A stretch of DNA of 64,000 bases, taken from NCBI GenBank assembly GCA_009767595.1, contig VSDK01011265.1, positions 123,701 through 187,700 on the forward strand, read 5' to 3'. The position numbers and the translations under genes were made by a program. Of the stretch, positions 1-11,830 are shown piece by piece (position 1 is the stretch's first letter; every line of letters starts with the position of its first letter). This stretch comes from Symbiodinium kawagutii (Eukaryota; Sar; Dinophyceae; Suessiales; Symbiodiniaceae). Under the pieces are notes generated by a model that was not told the DNA's origin, did no database searches, and was given only the letters and a program-made list of their open reading frames with translations.

Positions 1-10
1 ACTAGAATCT

Positions 11-294
11 AGAACAAGAAACTGGAATAACTGTACAGCACCAACCCTTTTGAACGTGGCTCGTATGGGTATACCTCCAGGCATTTCGAACTTTGGACCA
101 AGGTGTCGCGCGTTGCCTTCTCCAACGATCACAGCAGCCCATAGCAAAGCACCGGCACTGGCGTTGCTGCAAGCAGGGAAACAAAGAGATCAAATTGACT
201 CTGACCCTGGCCTTTCTGCACAGCGCAACCCCAGACCACTTCATCTCTGCGGTGCAGCCTGGTGCATTTTGGAGTTGTCGTCTTGACATGCCTT
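11..294. repeat. Repeat module E1, copy 1
   Basis: This stretch is repeated in direct orientation at 1029-1310 with a few substitutions and small indels, and its first ~30 bases recur at 3141. Both copies begin AGAACAAGAAACTGGAATAA and end near GTCTTGACATGCCTT. Short open frames inside it are kept in both copies only in part. I see no protein family. Confidence 0.85.
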
Positions 295-462
295 GGACAT
301 TGTTAACCATCGTTTTTAACCAGCATGATGGTTCGCATCATTTGCTAACCATCATTTCTAAAACTTTAGCCAGCACGAACCATGATTGTTCGCACTTTGA
401 TCTCACGAGGTGGCTGAAAGAATGCTTTCGGAAGATCACCAGAGCTCCAGCTGCCATTGTTG

Positions 463-858
463 CCAAGCATTGCGCGTTGCACAATCTCCTTATCGATTTG
501 AAGGGACAACCTGTGAATGAAATCTATCCTTGAACTGGGACTTTCCCTGCGAAGTCTCGGGCCATGTGCATGATTTGCTCGTCTAAGTGGATAGACTCGG
601 CCTTTGGGTCGACTACCTCAACTTCCTCGGAACAGCTTGCTATAGGCAACTGGTATCGGACATGACTCCTATCCTGAAGGAAGTCTATGGATAGTCCCGG
701 GGTCCATTGACATTCTATGACATTCTAAGATGCAACATGGGAGCGGCATTCACAACCGCCTTTCCAGCGGAATGGAAATGATCTTTTGTACTACAAGGCC
801 GGCGTACTGTTTGCGTGACCTCGCGAGGGCTCAAATGCCATGGGGCATCGTCTCTTTA
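463..858. repeat. Repeat module E2, copy 1
   Basis: Near-identical copies lie at 2183-2568 and, truncated at the left, at 3173-3522. Landmarks are TTATCGATTTGAAGGGACAA, CCTGCGAAGTCTCGGGCCAT and GGAGCGGCATTCACAACC. Copy 1 has a short internal duplication (GACATTCTATGACATTCTA) absent from the other two. A diverged piece of the same module recurs in block A near 12380-12530 and 15575-15690, tying the two repeat regions together. Confidence 0.85.
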
Positions 859-1028
859 ATTTCACGCGCGGGCCACGCAAAACTGCTTTAATGCAAACCA
901 TTTCTTTGCACCATCCAAGGACAAGCGCTTGCGCGAGCTTGTCAGAAGTGAACCTCGCACAACCCTTGTGAAAAGATGGCGTGGTGCAGGCCACAGGCGA
1001 CTTTTGAAATAAGGTTCGTTTAAGAACT

Positions 1029-1310
1029 AGAACAAGAAACTGGAATAACTACAACACCAACCCTTTTGAACGTGGCTTGTATAAGTATACCTCCAGGCAT
1101 TTTGAACTTTGGACCAAGGTGTTGTGCATTGCCTTCTCCAACGATCACAGCAGCCCATAGCAAAGCACCGGCACTGGCGTTATTGCAAGCGGGAAAACAA
1201 AGAGATCAAATTGACTCTGACCCTGGCCTTTCTGCACAGCGCAAACCCAGACCACTTCATCTCTGCAGTGCAGCTTGGTGCATTTTGGAAGTGTCGTCTT
1301 GACATGCCTT
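1029..1310. repeat. Repeat module E1, copy 2
   Basis: Direct copy of 11-294. Differences include GTACAG versus ACA after the shared start and CTCG versus CTTG further in. The pair lies inside a 5.6 kb mosaic in which every block is present two to four times. Confidence 0.85.
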
Positions 1311-1530
1311 CACCATCATTTGCTAACGATCTTTAAACCTTAACCAGCATGAACCATGATGATTCGCACTTTGATCTCACGAGGTGGCTCAAAGAATGCT
1401 TTCGGAAGATCACCAGAGCTCCAGCTGCTATGTTGCTCATGCCAAAGTCAAACCGAACCGAGCCAAACATCAATTCATCTCGACTTTCCTTGAGCTGCCG
1501 ATTGGACATGGAAATTCATGGAAGTAGCTT

Positions 1531-1817
1531 GACCTGACTAGTGATCCAAAAGCATTGCTAGCGAAAAAAAGTTCTTTGAAATTGCACCTTATGACTATCC
1601 TGCATTGATAGGTTCATTGTGCGACAATGTTTGGGACTTTCTAATTTGTGGCCCTGCGAAGTCCCAAGCCATTCTGAGCCGCTGGACTTGCCCTTGGGCT
1701 GGACTACCTGAAGTTTCTGGGAACAGCTGACGCTCGCGCAGCCAGGATCAAACACCCCTTTTTCGATCCAAATTTTCTGTCCAAATAGTGTCTTGGTTTT
1801 GAGCAAACAGGACGATA
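1531..1817. repeat. Repeat module F, copy 1
   Basis: One of four related direct copies (others 3752-3999, 4375-4635, 4860-5032). All carry GGACTTGCCCTTGGGCTGGA (or one change) and CTGGGAACAGCTGACGCTCG. On the minus strand three copies keep the same reading frame open without stops (1558-1989, 3837-4142, 4815-5264). Just downstream is the palindrome TGATCACATGTGATCA, also found after copy 4. Confidence 0.85.
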
Positions 1818-2182
1818 GGAGAAAATGGGGCACAACCTGATCACATGTGATCACCTTGATTCTCTTGAGAACCTGTCGGGCACACCTGGGGTTCAGAACT
1901 CCTGGAAACCTTAGGCTTAGCGGTTGGACACCTCTGCTCTTGAGCAAAAAGAATGTGAGGAAGCATGGGCACAGGCATGCCAAGGCCAAAGTGTTTCTGA
2001 GAATCTTCCAAATCTGCTGGGTGCCTTCGGAATGCTTTGATTTCCGGTGCCACTGAGGAGCTGAACCTGAAACTTCATCTCAAAACACTGGTCACAAGGC
2101 GGATCGGCGGAATCTCCTCCGCACCAACTCCAGATCTTCCCCGAGATGGACTTATTCCAAACTGGCCAAGCGTAGCGCGTTG

Positions 2183-2568
2183 CAAGCATTGCGCGTTGCA
2201 CAATCTCCTTATCGATTTGAAGGGACAACCTGTGAATGAAATCTATCCTTGAACTGGGACTTTCCCTGCGAAGTCTCGGGCCATGTGCATGATTTGCTCG
2301 TCTAAGTGGATAGACTCGGCCTTGGGCTCGACTACCTCAACTTCCTCGGAACAGCTTGCTATAGGCAACTGGTATCGGATATGACTCCTATCCTGAAGGA
2401 AATCTATGGATAGTTCCGGGGTCCATTGACATTCTAAGATGCAACATGGGAGCGGCATTCACAACCGCCTTTCCAGCGTAATGGAAATGATCTTTTGTAC
2501 TACAAGGCCGGCGTACTGTTTGCGTGACCTCGCGAGGGCTCTAATGCCATGGGGCATCGTCTCTTTAT
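2183..2568. repeat. Repeat module E2, copy 2
   Basis: Copy of 463-858. It is followed at 2569-2960 by a separate stretch in which the word GCACATGACATG (or a close variant) recurs about every 40-100 bases. Confidence 0.85.
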
Positions 2569-2960
2569 ACTAGTGGCAGATGACATGAGACCAAGTGGTA
2601 CTTTTCTTGAACGGGGTTTGGGCACATGACATGAGACCAAGTGAACATACCTGCAAATTGGACACATGACATGGGTCCAGGCGCACCAATATGTGCAAAA
2701 TTATGACTGCCAGGATTCCCCGGATAAGCCCGTGAATTTAGGCACATGACATGTGAATAGCAAAGCATTGGAATCAACAATTCCCCCCTCATATGCTTGG
2801 TGGACTTGTGACCTCAAGAAAAGGATCTTGCGCATAGCAAATCATTCTAATGGAGCACATGACATGACAAGAATTAGTTTCCACGCCATCCTTTTCTTGA
2901 ACACATGACATGGGAATAAATGATCTGGGGGGCATGTCCCACAATTCCCAAGTCATCTGA
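2569..2960. repeat. Dispersed CACATGACATG word cluster
   Basis: The word CACATGACATG or GGCACATGACATG(A/T)G occurs repeatedly (around 2580, 2625, 2667, 2750, 2855 and 2903) with non-repetitive spacers. The spacing is irregular, so it is not a simple tandem array. No gene is visible. Confidence 0.6.
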
Positions 2961-3172
2961 GACCAGTATAAGTTCACGCGCGGGCCACGCAAAACTGCTT
3001 TAATGCAAATCATTTCTTTGCACCATGCAAGGGCAACCGCTTGCATGAGCTTGTGAGAAGTGAACCTTGTACAACCCTTGTGAAAAGATGGGACCGTGCA
3101 TGCCACAGGCAACTTTTGAAATAAGGTTCGTTTAAGATCTAGAACAAGAAACTGGAATAACTACAACACCAA

Positions 3173-3522
3173 TTTGAAGGGACAACCTGTGAATGAAATC
3201 TATCCTTGAACTGGGACTTTCCCTGCGAAGTCTCGGGCCATGTGCATGATTCGCTCGTCTAAGTGGATAGACTCGGCCTTGGGCTCGACTACCTCAACTT
3301 CCTCGGAACAGCTTGCTATAGGCAACTGGTATCGGACATGACTCCTATCCTGAAGGAAGTCTATGGATAGTCCCGGGGTCCATTGACATTCCAAGATGCA
3401 ACATGGGAGCGGCATTCACAACCGCCTTTCCAGCGTAATGGAAATGGTCTTTTGTTCTACAAGGCTGGTGTAGTGTTTGCCTGACCTCGCGAGGGCTCAA
3501 ATGCCATGGAGCATCGTCTCTT
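3173..3522. repeat. Repeat module E2, copy 3
   Basis: Copy of 463-858 lacking the first ~35 bases. It is joined on the left to the beginning of module E1 (3141-3170), a junction not seen in the other copies, so the mosaic has been recombined internally. Confidence 0.8.
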
Positions 3523-3751
3523 TAATTTCACGCGCGGTCCACGCAAAACTGCTTTAACGCAAACCATTTCTAACCAGCATGATGGTTCGCACTTTGATCT
3601 CACGAGGTGGCTCAAAGAATGCTTTCGGAAGATCACCAGAGCTCCAGCTGCTATGTTGCTCATGCCAAAGTCAAACCGAACCGAGCCAAACATCAATTCA
3701 TCTCGACTTTCCTTGAGCTGCCGATTGGACATGGAAATTCATGGAAGTAGC

Positions 3752-3999
3752 TTGACCTGACTAGTGATCCAAAAGCATTGCTAGCGAAAAAAGGTCCTTT
3801 GAAATTGCACCTTATGACTATCCTGCATTGATAGGTTCATTTTACCAAAATGTCTGGGGGATTTTCTATTTTGTGACCCTGCGAAGTCCCAAGCCATTCT
3901 GAGCCGATGGACTTGCCCTTGGGCTGGACTACCTGAAGTTTCTGGGAACAGCTGACGCTCGCGCAGCCAGGATCAAACACCCCTTTTTCGATCGACATT
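3752..3999. repeat. Repeat module F, copy 2
   Basis: Copy of 1531-1817. It continues into a shorter tail (GTCGGGCACGCC) shared with 1875 and 5085. Confidence 0.8.
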
Positions 4000-4374
4000 T
4001 TCACCCTGATTCTCTTGAGAGCCTGTCGGGCACGCCTTGTGTTCAAAACCTGCACAGGCGGGCAAGCCCCAAGCTTAGCGGTTGACACCTGCTGTTGAGC
4101 AAAACGAGTGTTATGATGCATGGGCACAGGAGTTGCAGTCATAGGGTTGTCGCAGCACGCACCCCCAATGGGCCAAGAGTGGCATATGTGGCCCCTTGTC
4201 CTGGATGTAGCGCGGCGTTTTTTTTCTAGTTGCGGGCTGTGGCATTTTCCGCGCTTGAGGAGAGCTGGGCCCCTGGCTGCAACCTTTCAGAGGTGTTTTT
4301 TTCCGAGCCTTAGATTGCTTCTCCTTCTGGCGTACACTTTCTTTGCGATGCCGATTGGACGTGGAAGTAGCTTG

Positions 4375-4635
4375 ATCTGACTAGTGATCCAAAAGCATTA
4401 CTAGCGAAAAAAATGTTTTTTGAAAGCGCACCCTATGAATGAAGCTATCCTGCATTGATAGGTTCATTTTGCACAGAAAGTCCCAAGCCATTCCGAGCCG
4501 ATGGACTTGGTCTTGGGCTGGACTACCTGAAGTTTCTGGGAACAGCTGACGCTCGTGCAGCCAGGATCCAGCACCCCTTTTTCGATCGAAATTTTCTGTC
4601 CAAATCGCGTCTTGGTTTTGAGCAAACAGGACGAT
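4375..4635. repeat. Repeat module F, copy 3
   Basis: Copy of 1531-1817 followed by a block (about 4628-4790) that is itself repeated at about 5388-5550. Confidence 0.8.
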
Positions 4636-4859
4636 CCAACTGCAGATCTTCCCCGAGACAGTTGACTTGTCCCAAAGTGGACAGCTACTACACTTCATAG
4701 CCACAACACAAAAGAAATTTGGGAGAAAACATCAAGGAAAGATCTGGGTTCTTGAAGAAAAGCCAAGCAAAATCCAAGTATTGCATGTGATATCCAAATT
4801 TCCTTGTGCTGGAATTACCTATTACCTTTGGGCCCCAACATTGAGACTTTCTGTTTTGG

Positions 4860-5032
4860 CACCCTGCGAAGCTCAAGCCATTCTGAGCCGATGGACTTGC
4901 CCTTGGGCTGGACTACCTGAAGCTTCTGGGAACAGCTGACGCTCGTGCAGCCAAGACTAAGCACCCCTTTTTCGGACGAAATTTTCTGTCCAAATCGTGT
5001 CTTGGTTTTGAGCCGACAGGAAGCCAGAAGAA
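4860..5032. repeat. Repeat module F, copy 4 (partial)
   Basis: Right-hand part of module F, followed as in copy 1 by the AAAATGGGGC segment and the 16-bp palindrome TGATCACATGTGATCA. Confidence 0.8.
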
Positions 5033-5699
5033 AATGGGGCCCAACCTGATCACATGTGATCACCCTGATTCTCTTGAGAACCTGTCGCGCACGCCCTGTT
5101 TTCAAAACCTCGACACTCCGGAAAGCCCTAAGCTTGGCGGTCTTGGACACCTCTGCTCTTGAGCAAAAAGAGCCAGGCGCATTCTTGAGAAATCTAGTCA
5201 GGCATGGTATGCATGGGCCGCATGCCAAGTCCCAAGAGTTTCTGAGAATCTTCCTCGAATCCATGGCTCATGAAGGCACAAATCTGCTGGGCGCAGGCGC
5301 AAAGCTCTGATTTCCAGTGCCTCTTGAGAGCTGAATCTGGGACTTCAGCTCAAAAAAGTGTTTGCAAGTCGGATCAGCCGACTCTCCTCCGCACCAACTG
5401 CAGATCTTCCCCGAGACAGTTGACTTGTCCCAAAGTGGACAGCTACTACACTTCATAGCCACAACACAAAAGAAATTTGGGAGAAAACATCAAGGAAAGA
5501 TCTGGGTTCTTCAAGAAAAGCCAAGGAAAACCAAGTATCGCATGGTATGATTCGTATGATATCTAGTTTTCACATTGTGCAGGAATTACCTTCGGGCACC
5601 AACATTGAAGCGACCCTGTCTGCCGAATGGTTCACGCAAAAGAGGTTCGACCTGACGCAAAGGTGCGCCGGCTGCAGATCTTCCACCTAAGATTTGACC

Positions 5700-6057
5700 T
5701 GTCCCAAAATTGGACTATGTCAATTTGGGATGATCGAACCAACAGATCGGAGACATGGCATGCTGCTTCAAACGTCTCAAAAACACTTACACCCCAAGCA
5801 TTTCTATGGTTCTACGGAAGCACCTGACCAAGGATCAGAAAGGATTGAAAAATCAACGTCAGTCAGATATCATTGGCAAGCGCTAGCACTGTCGAAGCAG
5901 TGAGAAGCAATAAGGGTTTGTCCATATATAGTGGGACCCCTCAACCAACCAATAGTGATTGTTAATAGAGAAACTCCTCACTGTGGAGGTACAGCATTTT
6001 CGAACAAATCCACAATGACAAGAATGATCAGTTGAGGACGGAATGCAATAACATCCA
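5700..6057. repeat. Left TG...CA direct repeat (LTR-like)
   Basis: Begins TGTCCCAAAATTGGACTAT and ends GCAATAACATCCA. It is repeated at 6863-7164 with very few changes, except that the right copy lacks about 55 bases near its left part. The 805 bases between the copies carry a retroelement RNase H frame on the minus strand. Adjacent to its right edge, read on the minus strand, is the purine run AAAAGAG, a weak polypurine-tract candidate. I found no clean target-site duplication and no recognisable primer binding site, so a plain tandem duplication remains possible. Confidence 0.6.
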
Positions 6058-6392
6058 CTCTTTTGACACTCTTTTGACACAGTCTGCAAGCCTCGGTAGA
6101 TTACGGAGACCCAACAGAACCTGGAAAACCCGATGCATCCTACGGAATCGTCCGCAACTCTGAAACGGATCGGTACGACGGATGCCACTGTTGAAGGGCT
6201 CCATCTGCCTTAGTGATGGTGGACTGGTTCCACCGCACTGCGACACAGCGGACCCAGAACTGGATGGCAGATGACTGCGGTCTAAGGTGGTACGATTGAC
6301 ATGGTTCCCGAAGAAGTGGCCATATTGCTTGAACAGAGGTGGACATAGCCCTAGCTCTACGGACAAATCCTACAGTTTGGGGCTCCATGGTT

Positions 6393-6938
6393 TCAGACCA
6401 TTGGCGACGGCCCTTGTGGTAGCGGAACAGCACTACAAACTGAGACCAAGAAATGAGCTGTATCATCAAGGGTGCTAGCAAACCATTCCAACAAAGGCTC
6501 CAGCAGGGTGGTCTGATGACTGGGTGGAACATCTGCCTCAACCACTTCTGGAGTGCGTAGTTCCTGCAAATCACTGAAACGCAACTGCACTTGTGGTACC
6601 TCAGTGGGAGCACTTGGTGTCGGAGAGGCTCGCACTGCTGCATTTCCTACCGCTATCAAGGTGGAGTGGACACACTCCTGGAAGATGTGTGCAGTGTCAA
6701 CATCGAGTTTAACTGCTTCACTCGCAGCTCGCACCACAGGGTGGCGCTGCAAGGCTTGCTCAGCCAGTTTGTCAGCTGCTTGGTTTCCATGGATGACCCA
6801 CTCTTCATAAGGGTCTTGAGCCGGGTTGGGGGCCTGGTGGCTGACGACTTTGTGGATCCCCCTGTCCCAAAATTGGACTATATATCTTAATTTGGTATGA
6901 TCGAACCATCCATTGGTTCTACGGAAGCACCTGACCAA
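6393..6938 (-). pseudogene. Retroelement RNase H fragment
   Basis: A 181-codon minus-strand frame. Residues 29-35 read HKVVSHQ and residues 47-63 read W-x2-HGNQAADKLAEQAL. This is the C-terminal part of a retroelement RNase H, where the catalytic Asp of the GN-x-AAD motif follows the conserved His. The first ~25 codons come from the direct repeat, not from RNase H. Reverse transcriptase and the N-terminal half of RNase H are absent, so this is a truncated remnant. It sits between the two LTR-like repeats. Its origin could be a LINE or an LTR element; the HGNQAAD style fits LINE-type RNase H as well. Residues after ~115 are not recognisable. Confidence is good for RNase H and low for element class. 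Confidence 0.65.
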
Positions 6939-7164
6939 GGATCAGAAAGGATTGAAAAATCAACGTCAGTCAGATATCATTGGCAAGTGCTAGCACTGTC
7001 GAAGCAGTGAGAAGCAATAAGGGTTTGTCCATATATAGTGGGACCCCTCAACCAACCAATAGTGATTGTTAATAGAGAAACTCCTCACTGTGGAGGTACA
7101 GCATTTTTGAACAAATCCACAATGACAAGAATGATCAGTTGAGGACGGAATGCAATAACATCCA
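6863..7164. repeat. Right TG...CA direct repeat (LTR-like)
   Basis: Direct copy of 5700-6057 with an internal deletion. The RNase H reading frame on the minus strand opens inside this copy and crosses its left edge. Confidence 0.6.
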
Positions 7165-8182
7165 ACCACCTTGGAAACGTTCATGGATCTTTTTGGCTCA
7201 GCTGAGTTGCGAGCTCAGTTCCTCAGTTTGAAGAGCGGGATGTTATGGGTTGAACTTCCCATTATTTGAAGGTTAAACGGGAGATGTTCAATGGGCTTTA
7301 ACCCACATCTCTGCCAGCTGCCAAGCTCACACCCAGGAGTTCGCTGACCCAAAGAACATGATGGAAAGTTTTCTCGCGGTGGTCGATTCTTATCTGCATT
7401 CTGGCTTTACTCAAGGATGCCTTTGCACTTAGAAGGCCTGGGCAAATCTGCAACATGTCTGGCTACTTCAAGAGCAGGCGGCTTTAAGCACAAAATTATT
7501 GACGCGCACAAAATTATCGATGCGCGCAACAATGTTTTGATCTAAAAATATGTTCTAAAAAAGTGATTGGAAGTCAATTCAAGTCATGCTGACTTCATGT
7601 CATTGGAACAATGCCGTTTGCAATCGCGGTGTTTTTGTTTCCAGTACTGTGGCTCACGTCAGACATGGCACACCTCCATCCATCATGTCCAGCGGATCTG
7701 GGAAGAACACCCTTGTCCCAAGCGATTGAAGTTTTGCGAGCTTAAAAGCTGGATTGAAACTTACAACTTGAGACCAATTTGTTTCTGGTCTTTCACAACT
7801 ACATGATGCAAAAGAAATATTTTGCTTCTGGTCCTTTGTTAATTGATTATGGTTTGCTCCGAGAAAGAGACAGTTTACTGTACAGCTTTACTGACATGTA
7901 AGCTATGTGCTTAGACCGACCTCTTTCTCAGGGGTGATGGTTTCTCTTCAAACCCATAGCTGGAGGGCAGATTCACCTGCGCACAGAGCAAGATTTCCAT
8001 CAGACAGGAACAAAGTGGAAATGTTGCAAGCGAATGAAGATGCTGCCGTTGTAGATCCCCAAGTCGCGAGCAATTTTTGTTCGAATGAATCGCAGCTCCA
8101 AATCATTGTGCTTCTGGTCTGAGTCTCAGTCCAGGCGAACTCAGGCACAAGCTTCTTTGCACTTCAGAGATGTCAAGTTGTC
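7165..8182. other. Non-coding spacer
   Basis: No convincing gene. Contains a small tandem word (GCGCACAAAATTAT, twice at 7503-7527). CTGGTCTTTCACAACTAC near 7787 recurs at 18333, just left of the third partial C block. Confidence 0.5.
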
Positions 8183-11166
8183 TCAAAATTCAGCACCATC
8201 GCTGCAAAAGCCTCGACTGCAGATGCCTTCGTTCCTGATATTTGATTCTTACTCATACGTCAAAAACTGAAAATGTCCACAAAGCAGGGAATGAAGCAAG
8301 CTGTTGTTTCTCAGCTGGATTTTGAAGTGTGATTCATGACTCTTCAGGATTTACTGATGTGTTTTCCAACGAAGTGGCGGCCACCGCTCCACGAATAGGC
8401 TGCAAACGTTTAGGCGCTGCTTCTGACACTGGAATTGCGCAATCAGCGCACGATGCTTGTTTCACATCAAACATCACTCTGGCCCAGAATTGTCCGACTA
8501 GCGCGTCCATGCTACGAGCAAAGTTCAGTGGAGGAGCGATTCTTCCAGAGAGTGACACTTAGCACCATCCAACAGATGCCGACATTTCAGAATCAATCAG
8601 CTGCAAGTTCAAAACCTCTTCACATTCAAACCTTGGGTGTCGATAGTTTTGACCCACGGCCATATGGCACTCTACGAGAAACTTCACAAGGCCAGAAACC
8701 TGTCGAGCGAAAGGCCAACATCATGAAGGGGTTAGAGGGGTTAGACAGGACGGATCAGGGCCCCAAAACACCTGCACTGCACCACTATGAAGCCTCAGCA
8801 CCCCTCGAACTGATCACCCTTCCCCAGGACAGTTTCAAAGGCACAAGGACTTGACAAGACAATGTGCAAGGCAAGCGCCTGTTCTCATCTTTTCTTCATC
8901 AAAAAAGTGAAAGGCAAGTCTGGACACACAGCCACATAACTCTCCACTTAACTGTGTTATTTCATGGGGCGAAGCTGAAACGAAGATCCTGGGTTTGGGC
9001 CTTCGTCCGTGATACATTCTGAGTTGGACATACATTCTGAGTTGGACACCTTCATTTTGGAGTTTCGGCTGGACCGGGGGTATGATAGGGATAGTATGAC
9101 TGCTAAGTTTCTATGTCAGCGCTGGTGACCAGTGATTTCGCTCCACCAGTGTGTGGAAGTACCGCCCGTGATTTTATAAGGGGGCGCAGGGCTCCTCACT
9201 GTCAGTATTTTGGTGAAAGGAAATGCAAATTTGCATGTTGAATCAGACTTTGCAAGCTTTGGTCAAAGTTGTGTTGACCTTGGCACGAGGCGCAAAGCAT
9301 GGTTGGCTTGACGGGCGTGCCAACAATGCTTTCAGATAGATGAAACGGTTCAATGGGTTAGAGGAGATGTACTTTCATTCATAATCGGTAAAACTAACAC
9401 AGCCCAGGGACACCCACTGCCAATGGCCGTAAGTGGTATTTCTCTATCTATCACAACAAAGATTGGTCACCCTTGTGTTTTTTCAGTGCGGTCACATCCG
9501 AATTCACATTGGGACTGCGGCTACCGCAATCTTCCGGAGAATAACCCTCGAAAATCATACGCAGAAAGAACCCTCGGTCCTCTACCTAGACGGACAAGAG
9601 ATTCTGCTCTGAATAGATACTTCATCATGGGATATTTGATCACAACAAACAATTCCCGCGGACAACCCCTTACAAGATCAATTTGAGTAGCTAAAGCAAC
9701 TGTTTCGTTGGAGTACGGTCTCAGCTTCAAGTGTTGGTTCTTTCAAAGCAGCGATAAATCTGAGAAGGCTGCATGCTCTGCTTCTGTGAGCCTGCCTCGT
9801 CTCCGAATACACGTCGGAAGACTCAAAGTCAGAGCAAACCGTGCAACGGAGACAACAACGTCCGATCCTACAAGATCAGGTTCAAGACAAAGTACCTCTG
9901 TTGTAACGTGCTCAGCTGTGCATTGCTGTGAAGAATTAGAGCTGCTCAACTGCAGCTTCATGGAACTGTTGACGAAATGGGGCCGCAAATGCTGGTCAAG
10001 GCAGGCTTTCAAGCTGGTTTGTTGCAAGGAGGTTCCCACGCATGCGCAGTCGTCCACAGAGACAGTGGGTCTATGGGCGATTTGTCCGGGCTAAAAATGT
10101 TCGACAAGAGCAGTATCAGCCTGACACCAAGACTTTTTCAATTTGCGAACCATTGCACTTTGTCCCTCTCGGTTTTCAGCTTTGAGGACAACCTGGTCCA
10201 AAACCTAGTGGACGAAGCACATAGACAGCCCTCCACTTTGCTAAAGCAAGTCTGGTATGTTTGATATTTTTCCCATCTGGACAAAACCTGGACATTCAGC
10301 TTGCGGATGCCTGGAATCAAACCTCTGGGCACTGCCCTTTTGCTTACTTGATGAAGTCCGTGGAGCACTGGCGCCAGCGGAATGGCATAAACTGCTTTGG
10401 AAACTTGAACCCAAATAGCACAAACAATCGTTGAGTCTCAGTCGTATGAAGGTGAGATGGGGCGCACTACGGCTACGGAATCTGAAGACTTCTGAAGAGA
10501 TTGAACCTCTCATTTAGCGCTGACTTGCCTTCTGACATCTTCTGACCAATTGGCTTTGCATGGCCTGTCGCTGAACAAGCATTTGACGCATGTTTTTGTT
10601 TGCTCCTGACCTGCAGGTTGCTTTTTTCGAGTTGTTGCAACTGCTCCAAGTACCTACATCGAATTGAGAGGCGAAATTCTTTCTCACATGGCAGTGCTGT
10701 TCTATTGCGCACCAGCAATACGAACTGGTGACAGTACAGGAGACACAGCACGTTGATTTGGTTTCACTCAATCACCGGAGGCACATTGCAAGCACAGGTT
10801 TTCTTACATTTGTAGCATACGACTTTCATGGTTTTCATGGCATTGCCAACAAATTTCCCGGGCTTCAGTCACCATGGATGTTCCACTGCTCGAAACCCGA
10901 ATCCTCAGCTTTTGGATCAGATTTCAATCGCTAAGAGTCAGCGAAAGTGCCAACTTGCCCAGCCCAAGTGCCCATAGCAGCACTGGAAACTACGACTCTG
11001 AAATCATTGCTGAAAGTGCTGCGATACACCGTGTCGAAAAAACATACTGTTTATATCTGTTTATTCCTAAAACATACTTGATTAAAAAACATACTTGACA
11101 AAACAAAAGCGATGAATACATTGCGGAACATGTAGCACACTGAAGCCAAAAAAATTGTTCCCAACT
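8183..11166. repeat. Segmental duplication block B, copy 1
   Basis: A ~3 kb block repeated in direct orientation at 18695-21563. Landmarks shared by both: CTTACTCATACGTCAAAA, GAAGCAAGCTGTTGTTTCTC, GACAAGAGATTCTGCTCTGA, CAAGTCTGGTATGT, and TTGCGGAACATGTAGCACAC near the right end. The copies differ by substitutions and several short indels; copy 2 is about 115 bases shorter. Open frames in the two copies are broken at different places, so I see no preserved gene. Confidence 0.9.
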
Positions 11167-11367
11167 AGACATGTCAACATGATCAAGCAATCTGACTGCG
11201 CTCCGGTTGCCTTTGTGTCCAAATCCTTGAGCCAACTCGCGCATGAAAAGCACCTGGACTGCTGTGACATGCTAAACCTGCGCCCAGTGTCTATGTCACA
11301 TACACTTACACATGATACGCCACTCTGCATGTATTCACAGCTTTGTTGGCCCAGATCCACCTATAAC

Positions 11368-11829
11368 AAAAACACTGGAACACCTGAAACATGTCAGCAC
11401 CGCTTGCAGTCCTTCTACTTTTTCTTCCACCCGCACTTTTGCGGTCTGCTTTGCCCAACCACATGATGGGACAATCCTTGTCGAACATGGAATAACAACA
11501 AGGTTTCAGGTCAAAAAGCGTGGTCAGAAAGAAAACAGCCCTTTCCAGGTTCAGTGACCCTGATGGCTCGCAAGGCAGGAAACGACCCCTCCAATCCAGA
11601 GAAAATCTGGGGCGGTATCTTAAAAATTCATGGTGTCATCTTGTGGTTGCTCGCTTGTTCCAAGAAGACTTGCCTGGACTTCGCATCTGCGGAAGTTGTC
11701 CAATGGTGTCTATGGAATCATGGAATCCACTGCGTCACCTGCTGGGCAGCAGGTTTCACTGCGGAACTGGGAAGTCCATCCGAGTCAAAGAGAAGTTTCG
11801 TTTCCCGCAGTATCTTGAGCTAGGTGGCC
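11368..11829. repeat. Segmental duplication block D, copy 1
   Basis: Direct copy at 14155-14640. Both contain GCTTGCAGTCCTTCT, GACAATCCTTGTCGAA, TCTTGTGGTTGCTCGCTTGT and CGGAACT(G/A)GGAAGTCCATCC. They are more diverged from one another than the A copies. Confidence 0.85.
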
Positions 11830-11830
11830 A

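Noticed and set aside
7184-7205. TTTTTGGCTCAG next to the right LTR-like repeat, resembling the 3' half of the dinoflagellate spliced leader
   Set aside because: Only about ten consecutive bases fit; the 5' half does not match, and chance is likely in 64 kb.
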